This document shows, piece by piece, positions 53,626 through 62,238 of a stretch of 64,000 nucleotides of DNA. The notes beneath the pieces are model-generated. The model did not search any database, had not been told where the DNA came from, and worked only from the letters and a program-made list of their open reading frames with translations. The position numbers and the translations under genes are program-made. Where the stretch lies: positions 248,001 through 312,000 of the forward strand of contig JADLFM010000128.1 in NCBI GenBank assembly GCA_020845495.1, read 5' to 3'. How positions within the stretch are numbered: position 1 is the stretch's first letter; the number at the start of each line of letters is the position of its first letter. The stretch is from Chloroflexota bacterium. GTDB lineage: Bacteria; Chloroflexota; UBA6077; JACCZL01.

Positions 53626-56394
53626 CTAGAACCGGACCCGCGCATTGCGGATCTGAAGTTCTGGGGGATCCTGACCGGGGATCGGGCGGACATCCAGGCC
53701 CTGCACCGAGATCGTCGGGATGCTCGGCATGCGCGGGTCCTTCTCGACCTGGCAGTCACGCAGGTTGAGCCAGGCCCGTTGCTCGACGTTGCCGAAGCGA
53801 ATGAGGATCGGGATCCGGCGCAGCCCGGTGGGCCCGGGCGGCCCCGGCGACGCGATCGCCGAGGCGGCCGGATCGTGTGCGGCCATCGACGGATCGAGTG
53901 CAAGGCTGCTCGTCATCAATGTCTCACCGCCCGCGCCGGCCGCCACGAGGACTGGACCCCCCTGCGCGTATGGCATGCCGTACGCCGCTTGACCGCCGAG
54001 GGTGGTCCCACAGCGTCCGCAGAAGCGCGCTCGGGCCGGCAACTGCTGGCCGCACGTCGGGCAGATCCGACCGGTCGACCCGTGTGCGGGGATCGGCGCG
54101 CCATGCTCCTCCTCGCCACCTTCGGAGATCTCCGGGATCCAGTTGAGCGCTTTCGGCATCCACCAGTTTAGATGGCCCATCAGCTTCATCGAGGCCGGTA
54201 CCAGCACGACCCGGATGATCGTCGAGTCGAGCAGGACCGCCATCGAGAGGCCGACGCCCAGTTCCTTGATGACCAGGACGTTGCCCATCGCGAAGGAGCC
54301 GAAGACCACGATCATGATCAGGCCGGCCGCCGTGATGATCCCGGCCGTGCGCTCCAACCCTTCAGCGACGCTGTGCTCGTTGTCGTTCGTGCGGCGGTAG
54401 ATCTCCTTGACTCGGCTGAGCAGGAAGACCTCGTAGTCGGTGGACAGCCCGAACAGGATCGAGAACAAGATCACGGGCGGGAACATCGTCAGCCGGCCAA
54501 GGTGCTCGAAGCCGAGCACCTTATCGAGGATGCCCCACTCGAAGACCATCACCAGGAAGCCGTAGCTCGCCAGGATCCCGACGAGGTTCATCAGGATCGC
54601 CTTGAGCGGCAAAATCAGCGAGTGGAAGAAGAGCACCAGCACCACATACGTTACGAGCAGCACCAGCCCCACGAGCGTCGGAAACTGCGCGAACAATTCG
54701 TTGCGGTAGTCAAGCGTCAGGGCGGACTGGCCGGTGACCAGGGCGTTCGTGCCGCTCAGTTCACGGACGCCCGGTACGATCGACGCGCGGATGTCGGATA
54801 CGAGGTTCGTGGTCTCGGGGTCAACTTCCGCGTACTTCGAGACCACCGAAATGTGGTAGGTGTCCAGCCCCTTATCGAGGTTCAGATACTGGGAGGCGAT
54901 GGCCTTCTGACGTGGATCGGCCGATAACTGCGCCGGCGTGATCGCCTTGAACTGTTCGAGCGTCATGTTCGGCTGGAGGTTCGCGATCGACTCGACGCGG
55001 GCAACGCGCGGATCGCTCTCCAGATCCTTGGTCAGCCGCCAGATCCCTTCCCGGACCGTCGGGTCTAGCGCGCCGTCCGGCTTGTTGGTCTGGATCAGGA
55101 TCGAGATCGGGGCCACCTCGCCTGGGGGGAACGCGGCGGCGAGGACGTCGAAGCCCTTGCGCGACTCCGCCTCCGGGCCGACGCCCTGCGGCCCGCCAGC
55201 ACCGATGGCGTTCATCTCGCGTGCTGGCCACGCCATGCCGATCAGGACGGCGAGTGAGAGAATCAAGAACGCCCACGGGAAGCGCATGACCAGCAGGCTC
55301 CAGGCGTGCCAGCGCCCGGTGCCCACCTTCGGCTGCGCGCCGGCCTTGCGGCCGGGGATCAGGTTCAAGGCGTTGACGCTGCGTCCGAATACGCACAGCA
55401 GCGCCGGGAGCAGTGTGACGGCGCCGAGCACCGCCAACCCGGCGACCAGCAGCATGCCGAGCGCGATCGAGCGCACGAGCGTCAGGTTGTACAGGAGCAT
55501 GACGGAGAGCCCGAGCATCACCGTCAGGCCCGAGAAGACGATCGACTGGCCGGCCGTCGCGACGGTCCGAACGGTCGCCTGATGCGGCGTCAGCCCGCGT
55601 GCCAGTTCCTCACGGAAGCGGCTGACCATCAGCAGTGAGAAGTCGATGCCCAGCCCAAGCCCGATCATGGAGGCGGTGTTCATCGCGAAGATGGACGTCT
55701 CCATGTGCTGTGCGACGAGGTACAGGCCGCCGAGTGCCGCGACCACGGCTGCCGCGCCGAGGATGACCGGCAGGCCGGCCGCGAGCACGGTCCCAAAGAC
55801 GACCAGCAGCAGGAACACCGTCAGCGGCAGGCTATACAGTTCCGCCTTATGCAGGTCTTCGGCGCTTCCGTCTGAGATGTCATAAGAGACGGCTGGGAAG
55901 CCGATGATGTACGCCGAATCCAGGTCCGTGAGATCCTGGCGGAGCGCGTCGCGCACGGTGGGGATGTGCGCCTTCGCCTCTTCCTCGTCGCCGGCGAAGG
56001 TGATCGGCGCGTAGGTGGTGTGTCGATCTTGACTCACCAGCCGGGGGAAGCCGGTCGAATAGAACGAGAGGACGTTGGAGACGCCGTCGACGTTCTTGAC
56101 GTTACCGAGCGCCTTCTCGACGGCGGCCTTGTACTTCGGGTCGTCCACCGTGAGCGTGCTGCTGGTGAAGATCGCGGCCGCGGTGCGGGTGGGAACCCGG
56201 TCGAACTCCTCTTCGAGGACTTTGCCGCCGCGATCCGATTCGTTGCCGGGGACGTTGATGCCGCCGCTGATCAACTCGCCCTTGACGTGGCTGGCCCCGA
56301 TGGCGGAGACGCCGGCGAAGATGATCCACAGCGCGAGGATGACCCAGCGGAGTCTGGCGACGAGGTCACCAAGCGTCGGGAAAAAGCCAGTCAC
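53626..56394 (-). CDS. MMPL-family RND transporter with a C-terminal zinc ribbon
   Basis: The first 750 residues of this 922-residue protein are a typical MMPL/RND exporter: helix, extracytoplasmic domain, five helices, then the same again. The RND helices carry GLGIDFSLLMVSRFREE and FGLSTDYEVFLLSRVKEIYR, with the Asp-Tyr/Phe pairs that couple to the proton gradient. MMPL proteins export lipids or lipid-linked products. Unusually, residue 776 starts a zinc ribbon (CPTCGQQL and CGRCGTTLG) followed by a Gly/Ala-rich linker and a beta-rich C-terminal domain of about 65 residues. It lies 27 bases after the cyclase gene and before two zinc-ribbon/FHA genes. The cargo is unknown. Confidence 0.9.
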   Translation of the reverse strand: MTGFFPTLGDLVARLRWVILALWIIFAGVSAIGASHVKGELISGGINVPGNESDRGGKVLEEEFDRVPTRTAAAIFTSSTLTVDDPKYKAAVEKALGNVKNVDGVSNVLSFYSTGFPRLVSQDRHTTYAPITFAGDEEEAKAHIPTVRDALRQDLTDLDSAYIIGFPAVSYDISDGSAEDLHKAELYSLPLTVFLLLVVFGTVLAAGLPVILGAAAVVAALGGLYLVAQHMETSIFAMNTASMIGLGLGIDFSLLMVSRFREELARGLTPHQATVRTVATAGQSIVFSGLTVMLGLSVMLLYNLTLVRSIALGMLLVAGLAVLGAVTLLPALLCVFGRSVNALNLIPGRKAGAQPKVGTGRWHAWSLLVMRFPWAFLILSLAVLIGMAWPAREMNAIGAGGPQGVGPEAESRKGFDVLAAAFPPGEVAPISILIQTNKPDGALDPTVREGIWRLTKDLESDPRVARVESIANLQPNMTLEQFKAITPAQLSADPRQKAIASQYLNLDKGLDTYHISVVSKYAEVDPETTNLVSDIRASIVPGVRELSGTNALVTGQSALTLDYRNELFAQFPTLVGLVLLVTYVVLVLFFHSLILPLKAILMNLVGILASYGFLVMVFEWGILDKVLGFEHLGRLTMFPPVILFSILFGLSTDYEVFLLSRVKEIYRRTNDNEHSVAEGLERTAGIITAAGLIMIVVFGSFAMGNVLVIKELGVGLSMAVLLDSTIIRVVLVPASMKLMGHLNWWMPKALNWIPEISEGGEEEHGAPIPAHGSTGRICPTCGQQLPARARFCGRCGTTLGGQAAYGMPYAQGGPVLVAAGAGGETLMTSSLALDPSMAAHDPAASAIASPGPPGPTGLRRIPILIRFGNVEQRAWLNLRDCQVEKDPRMPSIPTISVQGLDVRPIPGQDPPELQIRNARVRF

Positions 56395-56421
56395 GAGCCC
56401 CCTCCTCGGTCCGCGGCTGCG

Positions 56422-58788
56422 TCAACGTCGCAGTGAGGTCACTTTATACATCGTGACCGGCGAGAGTCGACCTTTCACGTAGATCGACCCAAGCGGCTCC
56501 GCCTCCACCTCGCCCGAGACCCGGCGGAAGGTCTCTTCGGTGATCAAGACTTCCCCGGCGCGCGCCTCGCCCTGAAGGCGTGCGGCCACGTTCACGACGT
56601 CGCCAATGACGGTATAGCTCATCAACTGGCTCGCGCCAATGGTTCCCACGATGCCTTCACCGGAGTTGATGCCGATACCGAAGCTCGCTCGCTGGCCGCC
56701 AGCGGGTGACGTCTCGGCAAAGGTGCGCTGCATGGCCAGCGCCGCACGTACCGCCTGGATCGGATGGTTCTCGATCGGTACCGGTGCGCCGAAGAGCGCC
56801 ATGATCGCGTCGCCGATGAACTTGTCGATGGTGCCCTGGTGCTCAAAAATGACCTTGGTAGCCGCGTCGAGGTAGCCGTTCAGCACCTCGACGACTCGCT
56901 CGGGCGGGAGCCGTTCGGACATGCCGGTAAAGCCGCGTATGTCGGCGAACAGGATCGTCAGGTCGCGACGGTCCCCGCTGATCCCCGTCCGCTCCGGCCC
57001 CTGCCGCAACAACTCCTGAAAGACGGCCGGCGCCATGTAGTGCTCGAAGATCGACTTGATGTGCTCGCGCTCGGCTGCCGCCTGGCGCCGCTCGCGCTCG
57101 AGCCGCTCCCGGTCGGTTCGGTCGTCGAGGACGAGCACGTAGCCGATGGTCGCGCCGGCCTCGTCGCGCAGCGGGGACAGACGGTGCTGGAGGTGGACGT
57201 AGCCTCGGCCCGGCAGGTCGCCGGCCATCTCGAAGCCCTGGATGGTCATGCCCGGCTCGGAGCCGCCGCCATCGAAGGGTGCGCCGAGCGCGAGCATGAA
57301 GCGCGGTGGGAGCACGCTGCTCAGGGGCTTGCCGACAGCGCGCTCGGTCGGGACGGCGAGAACGTCTTCGGCGCCGCGATTGTAGCTGGTGATCGTCCCG
57401 GCGCGGTCGACGGCGATGATCGCGCTCGTGACGCTCCGAAGGATGCGGTCCTGGGTGGTCTTCATCGCGCCGATGGCCCGGACTTGCTCGGCGAGCTGCT
57501 GGTGGAGACGGGCGTTATCGATGGCTGAGGCGGCCATGTTGGCGAAGGCCGTCACGAGCTCCAGGTCTTCGCGGGTGAACAACTCGGCGTGCAGGCTGTT
57601 GTCGACGTAGAGGATCCCAATCGCCTCGCCCCGCACGACGAGCGGCACGCAGATCACCGAGCGCAGGCCCTGGACCACGACGCTCTCGAAGGCTTTGAAG
57701 CGCTCGTCGCCTCGGGCATCACCGAGGAGGAGCGGCGTGCCGTCGCGGACCACCTGGCCGACGATGTTGCGGCTGATCGCCACGTCGCGCTCGATGCCGG
57801 CTGCATCGAGGTTGCGCCCGACGCGAAATTCGAGCCGCCCGGTCTCGTTGTTGCGCAGCATGATGAAGCCGCGTTCGGCGCCGGTGAGCTCGATGAGGCT
57901 CTCGACGATGGCCGCCAGAGTGCGGTCGAGGTCGAGGCTGGCGTTGATGCGCTGGCTGATCGCCTGGAGCGCCGCGAGTCGCCCGAAGCTCAGGTCAGTG
58001 AGTGTGGGGCGAGGGCCGCTCGTGCGCTCGCGCGACTGGACGAGCGTCACGTCGAGGACGCCGATGGTGATGTTGTCGGTGCCGCCTCGCGCGTTCGCCA
58101 GGTCCACCAGTTGGCGACATGCCACCCGCGGCTCGGCCGCGCCGGCAATCTGCGCAATCTCGGCCTCCACGACGTGTCGCGTGATGCCGTCCGAGCACAG
58201 CACCACACGGTCGCCGGCCTCCAGCCGCTCGTGAAAGACGTCCGGTTCGAGTGTTGCGCGCTGGCCGAGGCAGCGCGTAATGAGGTTGCGGCGAGGGTGG
58301 GTTGCCACGTCCTCGGGCCGCAGCTTGCCGAGCGCGACCTGCTCGGCGACCCAGGTGTGATCACGGGTCAGTTGCCGGAGGGCGCCGCGCCGAAGCAGGT
58401 AGGCTCGACAGTCGCCGGCGTTCGCGATCCAGAGATCGTCTCCCTGGATGACGGCTGCCAGGAGGGTCGTCGCGTATGGCCGCGACTTGTCATGCGATTC
58501 TTGCGCCCGCTCGACGAGGCGTCGATTCGCGGTGTCGAAGGCGGTTCGCAGCACGGTCTCCGGACCGCGCGGAGCCGAGTCCCAGCCGGCCGCCAGCACC
58601 GTCTCGACCGCGAGCCGCGCGGCGTCCCGGCCGGTGCCGAGGTTGCTCACGCCATCGGCGACAGCCCAGACCGATTGCTCGGCACCATCGTCGCCGCTCT
58701 CCGGCTGGAGCGAGCCACACCAGTCTTCGTTTTCGCCACGACGGCGGCCGAGGTCGGTGAGGAGTGCGCCGTTGACGTGAAGCGTCAT
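56422..58788 (-). CDS. PP2C phosphatase - GAF - PAS - class III nucleotide cyclase fusion
   Basis: The 788-residue multidomain protein joins a PP2C-type phosphatase (about 1-245: GRRRGENEDW, VWAVADGVSNL, NAGDCRAYLL, LCSDGITRHV, GGTDNITIG) to a GAF domain (about 270-415), a PAS domain (about 425-540), a helical linker and a class III cyclase (about 590-770). The cyclase has both metal Asp residues (LFADIRGF and FIGDAIMALFG), the Lys of TIDKFIGD and the Asp of YTVIGDVVNVAARL, a combination expected for ATP specificity. It likely makes cAMP in response to a GAF/PAS ligand, while the phosphatase part dephosphorylates Ser/Thr proteins. The ribosome site before the ATG is weak. It is first in a leftward cluster with the MMPL exporter. 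Confidence 0.88.
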   Translation of the reverse strand: MTLHVNGALLTDLGRRRGENEDWCGSLQPESGDDGAEQSVWAVADGVSNLGTGRDAARLAVETVLAAGWDSAPRGPETVLRTAFDTANRRLVERAQESHDKSRPYATTLLAAVIQGDDLWIANAGDCRAYLLRRGALRQLTRDHTWVAEQVALGKLRPEDVATHPRRNLITRCLGQRATLEPDVFHERLEAGDRVVLCSDGITRHVVEAEIAQIAGAAEPRVACRQLVDLANARGGTDNITIGVLDVTLVQSRERTSGPRPTLTDLSFGRLAALQAISQRINASLDLDRTLAAIVESLIELTGAERGFIMLRNNETGRLEFRVGRNLDAAGIERDVAISRNIVGQVVRDGTPLLLGDARGDERFKAFESVVVQGLRSVICVPLVVRGEAIGILYVDNSLHAELFTREDLELVTAFANMAASAIDNARLHQQLAEQVRAIGAMKTTQDRILRSVTSAIIAVDRAGTITSYNRGAEDVLAVPTERAVGKPLSSVLPPRFMLALGAPFDGGGSEPGMTIQGFEMAGDLPGRGYVHLQHRLSPLRDEAGATIGYVLVLDDRTDRERLERERRQAAAEREHIKSIFEHYMAPAVFQELLRQGPERTGISGDRRDLTILFADIRGFTGMSERLPPERVVEVLNGYLDAATKVIFEHQGTIDKFIGDAIMALFGAPVPIENHPIQAVRAALAMQRTFAETSPAGGQRASFGIGINSGEGIVGTIGASQLMSYTVIGDVVNVAARLQGEARAGEVLITEETFRRVSGEVEAEPLGSIYVKGRLSPVTMYKVTSLRR

Positions 58789-59372
58789 GCTGGCTCTGCC
58801 GTACCCGACGGGTCTGAAAGCGATCGGCGCTACGACAGCGTCGGCCGGGCCGCCACATCGTCGCAGACGTCAGGCGTGGCCCCGCGTCCGCAGTGTAGCC
58901 AAATGCCCTTGCCAAATGCCCTTGTCATCTGCTGTATCGGTCTCGCACCCGCGCCCCGGCCCGCTCGAACGTGCCTGAGTGGAGCCAGATCGCTCGCCCG
59001 AATCGCGCTGCTGGCGCTTGCCCTGGCGAATCGGGGGACGTTCAGCCACTGGTGCCAACCAAAGTGCCTGTCGATCGAGCGCGGAGGACCGACGTGGCTC
59101 TTCGTCCATCTTTCGGGTGATCCCAACATCGCGCTTGCCGCCGCACCAGGCGCGGGCAGACTTCGAACGACGTTTCTCCTGGGCCGTCTGGAGCGCTGGA
59201 GGCCGCGGCTGATTGTCGATCACGGTGCAGTTGGGATGACAGAGCGTGTCCGCGGCAATCGAGGGTAGTATCCGCGCCTACGCCCGGCGAGTGGGGCAGG
59301 CTGCGCATTACCACGAATCAGCCGAGGCCAGTGCCTTGCTCGCCGAGCGCATTCATGACGACCTGCGCGGGC
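58789..59372. other. Intergenic region, 584 bp, no gene seen
   Basis: I find no supported coding sequence. A 13-bp tandem duplication lies at 58898-58923. The region lies upstream of the leftward cyclase gene and downstream of the leftward epimerase-like gene. Confidence 0.55.
58898..58923. repeat. 13-bp tandem duplication
   Basis: GCCAAATGCCCTT occurs twice head to tail (58898-58910 and 58911-58923) in noncoding DNA. Confidence 0.85.
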
Positions 59373-60269
59373 TCAGCCGCGGCGCGCCCCCGCGACGAGG
59401 TAGGTCCGGATCTCGTCCGCGAACGTGATCTCGGCGTCGTCCTCAGGCGCGTAGCCGATCACCCGGCGTGCGTTCACCAGGCTCCAGAACGCCCGAGTGT
59501 TGTTCGAGATGCCGTAGAAGATCTGAAACGGGATGCCGTGCTCGTCTTCGATGTTTGACGTCTCGATCGATTTGATGACCAGTTGCTGTAGATCGCGCTG
59601 GCTGAGGTACGCGCCAAGATCCCGCGCGTACCGCTGTGCGTCGCCACTGGCATCTGGACCGTTCGGGAAGAACGTGCTGGCCGAGATCTCGCGCGGCGCT
59701 CCGATGCGAAGTTGCACGTTCTCGAGCTTCCGCCCGAAGACGCCGGTCGCGAACATGAAGCCCAGCAACTCATAGGCTGCTTTCGCCCATCCGTAGTAGT
59801 TGTCGGAACGTGGCGGTGTGCGATCTGGGTCGACCACATCCATCTTTCCGACGTGCAGAAGCTCCTCGTACCAGTCGGCGGCGTGGTTCGAGCTTGCCAT
59901 CACCACCCGTCGCACGCCCTCTTCGAGCGCCAGTTGCAGCACCCGCTGGGCCATGTCGACGTTGGTACGCTCGTCGATGTAGCCGCGCGTCAGCCAGCCA
60001 TCGCGGTCGCTGAGGTTCGCGTCCGGCGGCCGGTAGTAGGCGAGGTGGACGACGGTGTCACAACCGGCGAACCAGGGACGCAGCGTCGCCAGATCGGCCG
60101 TCGCGAGGTCCAGGACGTCGACGCCCTCGACAGGATTGCCCTGGCGGTCATCGGGCCGCGCATCGATCGCACGAACGTCGTAGCGCTCGCGAAAGGCGGG
60201 TAGAAGTTGCGACGCGATGTAGCCGGTTGCACCGGTGACCAGCACGGTTCGACGGGGAGATACAGCCAT
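59373..60269 (-). CDS. NAD-dependent epimerase/dehydratase family, uronate-dehydrogenase-like
   Basis: The 298-residue Rossmann protein of the extended SDR family has the NAD-binding glycine motif VLVTGATGYIASQLL and the active-site pair YxxxK in NYYGWAKAAYE. The segment RRVVMASSNHAADWYE resembles the SSNH motif of uronate dehydrogenases, which oxidise glucuronate or galacturonate to the lactone. The ATG at 60269 has GAGG 9 bases upstream; an in-frame extension to 60389 is less likely. The uronate function is inference from one motif; a sugar-nucleotide epimerase role is possible. Confidence 0.78.
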   Translation of the reverse strand: MAVSPRRTVLVTGATGYIASQLLPAFRERYDVRAIDARPDDRQGNPVEGVDVLDLATADLATLRPWFAGCDTVVHLAYYRPPDANLSDRDGWLTRGYIDERTNVDMAQRVLQLALEEGVRRVVMASSNHAADWYEELLHVGKMDVVDPDRTPPRSDNYYGWAKAAYELLGFMFATGVFGRKLENVQLRIGAPREISASTFFPNGPDASGDAQRYARDLGAYLSQRDLQQLVIKSIETSNIEDEHGIPFQIFYGISNNTRAFWSLVNARRVIGYAPEDDAEITFADEIRTYLVAGARRG

Positions 60270-60504
60270 CACTCGGTTCCTCGCGGACAGGTATTCCGGA
60301 AGGGTACCCGCCCGAGGGTACGTCGATGCTGGAGGCCGGGGGCCGGCGCTGCTCAGATGGCGCGCTCTTTGCGGCTCACTGGGCGCCATGCTTGCCCCTG
60401 ATGCCCTTGTGTGCGGCGCGCGCCACCGCCATCATTGACGAAGCGCTCCAGGGCAGCTTCACAGGGAGCTAGCCTACGAGGTGACAGGTGGGGAGGGGTG
60501 AGGC

Positions 60505-60978
60505 GTGGCCCACGATCGAGCGGTCCATCAGCAAGCAATCGAGAGCGGTGACTACGCGGACGAGACGCTGTTCGACTCCCAGGACGTCACGGCGAGCCTG
60601 ATCCACTTTGCCGATGGCAGTCACAGTATCCGTCTCGATCTGACGGACCGCGGAATGTCGCTGGTGCTGGACACGCCCGCCTGGCTCGACCTCGACACGG
60701 TGTTGGGTGAGGTCAGTGAGACCGAGCCCACGCTCGGCAGCGGCTACGTGACCGTCGAGCGGGAGGCGTCAGCCGGCGAGGTCGGCTACCGCGTCACCGT
60801 GCAGGGCGGGGACGTCGTCGGACGGGTCAGCGTCATTCTGCTTCAGCCTGAAGTCGACCAGCTACGGCTGGCACTCGACGCCGTGCGGGACGCCGCTGAG
60901 GCTGCCGACACGCTCGACCACGAGGCCCAGATCCCTGGCCTGGCGTCGGACGGCCGAGCGCAACCCGGCGGGAAGTAA
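60505..60978 (+). CDS. Conserved-looking soluble protein of unknown function
   Basis: The 157-residue acidic protein has no membrane segment. The middle (about 30-115) looks beta-rich (SIRLDLTDRGMSLVLDTPAW), and the C-terminus begins with a helix, EVDQLRLALDAVRDAAEAAD. The GTG start has GAGGGG 8 bases upstream. I do not recognise the family, and no neighbour suggests a role. Confidence 0.6.
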   Translation: MAHDRAVHQQAIESGDYADETLFDSQDVTASLIHFADGSHSIRLDLTDRGMSLVLDTPAWLDLDTVLGEVSETEPTLGSGYVTVEREASAGEVGYRVTVQGGDVVGRVSVILLQPEVDQLRLALDAVRDAAEAADTLDHEAQIPGLASDGRAQPGGK

Positions 60979-60979
60979 C

Positions 60980-61011
60980 TGGCTGGCGGCTACTTGATGG
61001 CTGGCGGCTAC
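60980..61011. repeat. 14-bp direct repeat
   Basis: TGGCTGGCGGCTAC occurs at 60980-60993 and again at 60998-61011, directly after the stop of the preceding gene. It is noncoding. Confidence 0.8.
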
Positions 61012-61220
61012 CTACTGGATGGCCGCCGTCTGGCGTGCGGCCGTGATGCAACAGCCGGACGTCGACGTTCTGCCGCGCGCTGCCACACGCCCGAGTAGTC
61101 AGGGCCGTAGCGGGTGTGGCCTGACCTCCAGTCCGCGGGCACACTGCTATCCTGCTGATGTACTGAGTCTCACGGCCTACCCCTGCACGGCCCACCCTTG
61201 CGAGGAGGCGATCTCCGTCC

Positions 61221-62111
61221 ATGGCAAGCGAGCCCACCACCGAGTACTTGAAAGATGCGCCGCCGCGCGTGTTCGACGTCCACGTTCATTATCCCTGGCG
61301 CGGCGACGTTGCCAGTGGCCTGACCGCCGAGTTCCAGGCGCGCATGCTGGCCTACACCTGCCGGCGGCTCAATATCCGCAAGGTCGCTCTGCTCGGCCGC
61401 TACACCGACGATGGCTGGGAGGCGACCCTCGACGCGAGGCGTGCCTTCCCGGACCTCGTCGTGCCGCTGGCGCAGATCGACCTCGACACCCACGTGCCGG
61501 ACGATATCTCCCGCCTGCACGACCGTGGCATGCGGGGCCTCAAGATTACCGGCCCGAGCCGCGACTACGACGACGAGGCGTACTACCCCGTGTACGAGCG
61601 CTGCGAAGAGCGTGGGATGCCGATCCTCTTTCACACCGGCATCCGGGGCGGCCCGATCGACTACCTGCTCTTCCCTCCGCGCGACCGCGAGCAAGCCGAG
61701 CATGCGAGCGCCGAGCACGAGGAGCGGTCTCGCGGGACGCGGCGCGGGGCGGCGCGGATGCAGCCCATCTTTCTCGACACGCTCGGCATCGCCTTCCCAC
61801 GCCTCAAGATCATCGGCGCCCACCTGGGCTACGGCCTGTACGACAGTGCGGCGGCAGTCGCGCGGTGGCGCCGCAACGTCGTCTTCGACATCTCCGGCGG
61901 GGCCGTTGTCCGTCGCCACATTGTCGACCGTGAGATGATCTACAAGGAAGTTCTGCCGGACAAGCTGGTCTGGGGCTCGGACTGCGACGTGGCGCACATG
62001 AGCCGCGAGCTCACCGCCTGGATGGACGCCTTCAACAGGCTGGGGATGCCGGCGGACGATCGAGACAAGATCTTCTACGCCAACGCGGCGGCGATCTTCG
62101 GCGTCGACTGA
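61221..62111 (+). CDS. Amidohydrolase-2 family protein
   Basis: This 296-residue metal-dependent hydrolase or decarboxylase has a TIM-barrel fold. It has the N-terminal metal motif VFDVHVHYPW (His 21, His 23), a His in the strand LKIIGAHLGYG and the late Asp in LVWGSDCDVAHM, as in the amidohydrolase-2 (ACMSD-like) group. Another possible ligand is the His in FHTGIRGGPIDY. The substrate is unknown; family members act on aromatic carboxylates or lactones. An AGGAGG lies 12 bases before the ATG, slightly far. Confidence 0.82.
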   Translation: MASEPTTEYLKDAPPRVFDVHVHYPWRGDVASGLTAEFQARMLAYTCRRLNIRKVALLGRYTDDGWEATLDARRAFPDLVVPLAQIDLDTHVPDDISRLHDRGMRGLKITGPSRDYDDEAYYPVYERCEERGMPILFHTGIRGGPIDYLLFPPRDREQAEHASAEHEERSRGTRRGAARMQPIFLDTLGIAFPRLKIIGAHLGYGLYDSAAAVARWRRNVVFDISGGAVVRRHIVDREMIYKEVLPDKLVWGSDCDVAHMSRELTAWMDAFNRLGMPADDRDKIFYANAAAIFGVD

Positions 62112-62126
62112 CCGACGCAGGAGCGA

Positions 62127-62166
62127 CCTGACGCGGGGACAACCTGACGCGGGGACAACCTGACGC
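62127..62166. repeat. 16-bp tandem repeat, 2.5 units
   Basis: CCTGACGCGGGGACAA is repeated head to tail at 62127-62142 and 62143-62158, with a half unit to 62166. It lies just after the amidohydrolase stop. Confidence 0.88.
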
Positions 62167-62238
62167 AGACAGGACACCTGCGCTGCTTGCGCGGCTCCGT
62201 CCGTCGGCTGTGCTGCGCCGCCGGTGGTTCCCTCCGAT

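Noticed and set aside
57589..59268. Long + strand frame opposite the PP2C-cyclase gene
   Set aside because: No recognisable domain; the minus strand encodes clear PP2C and GAF motifs over the same bases.
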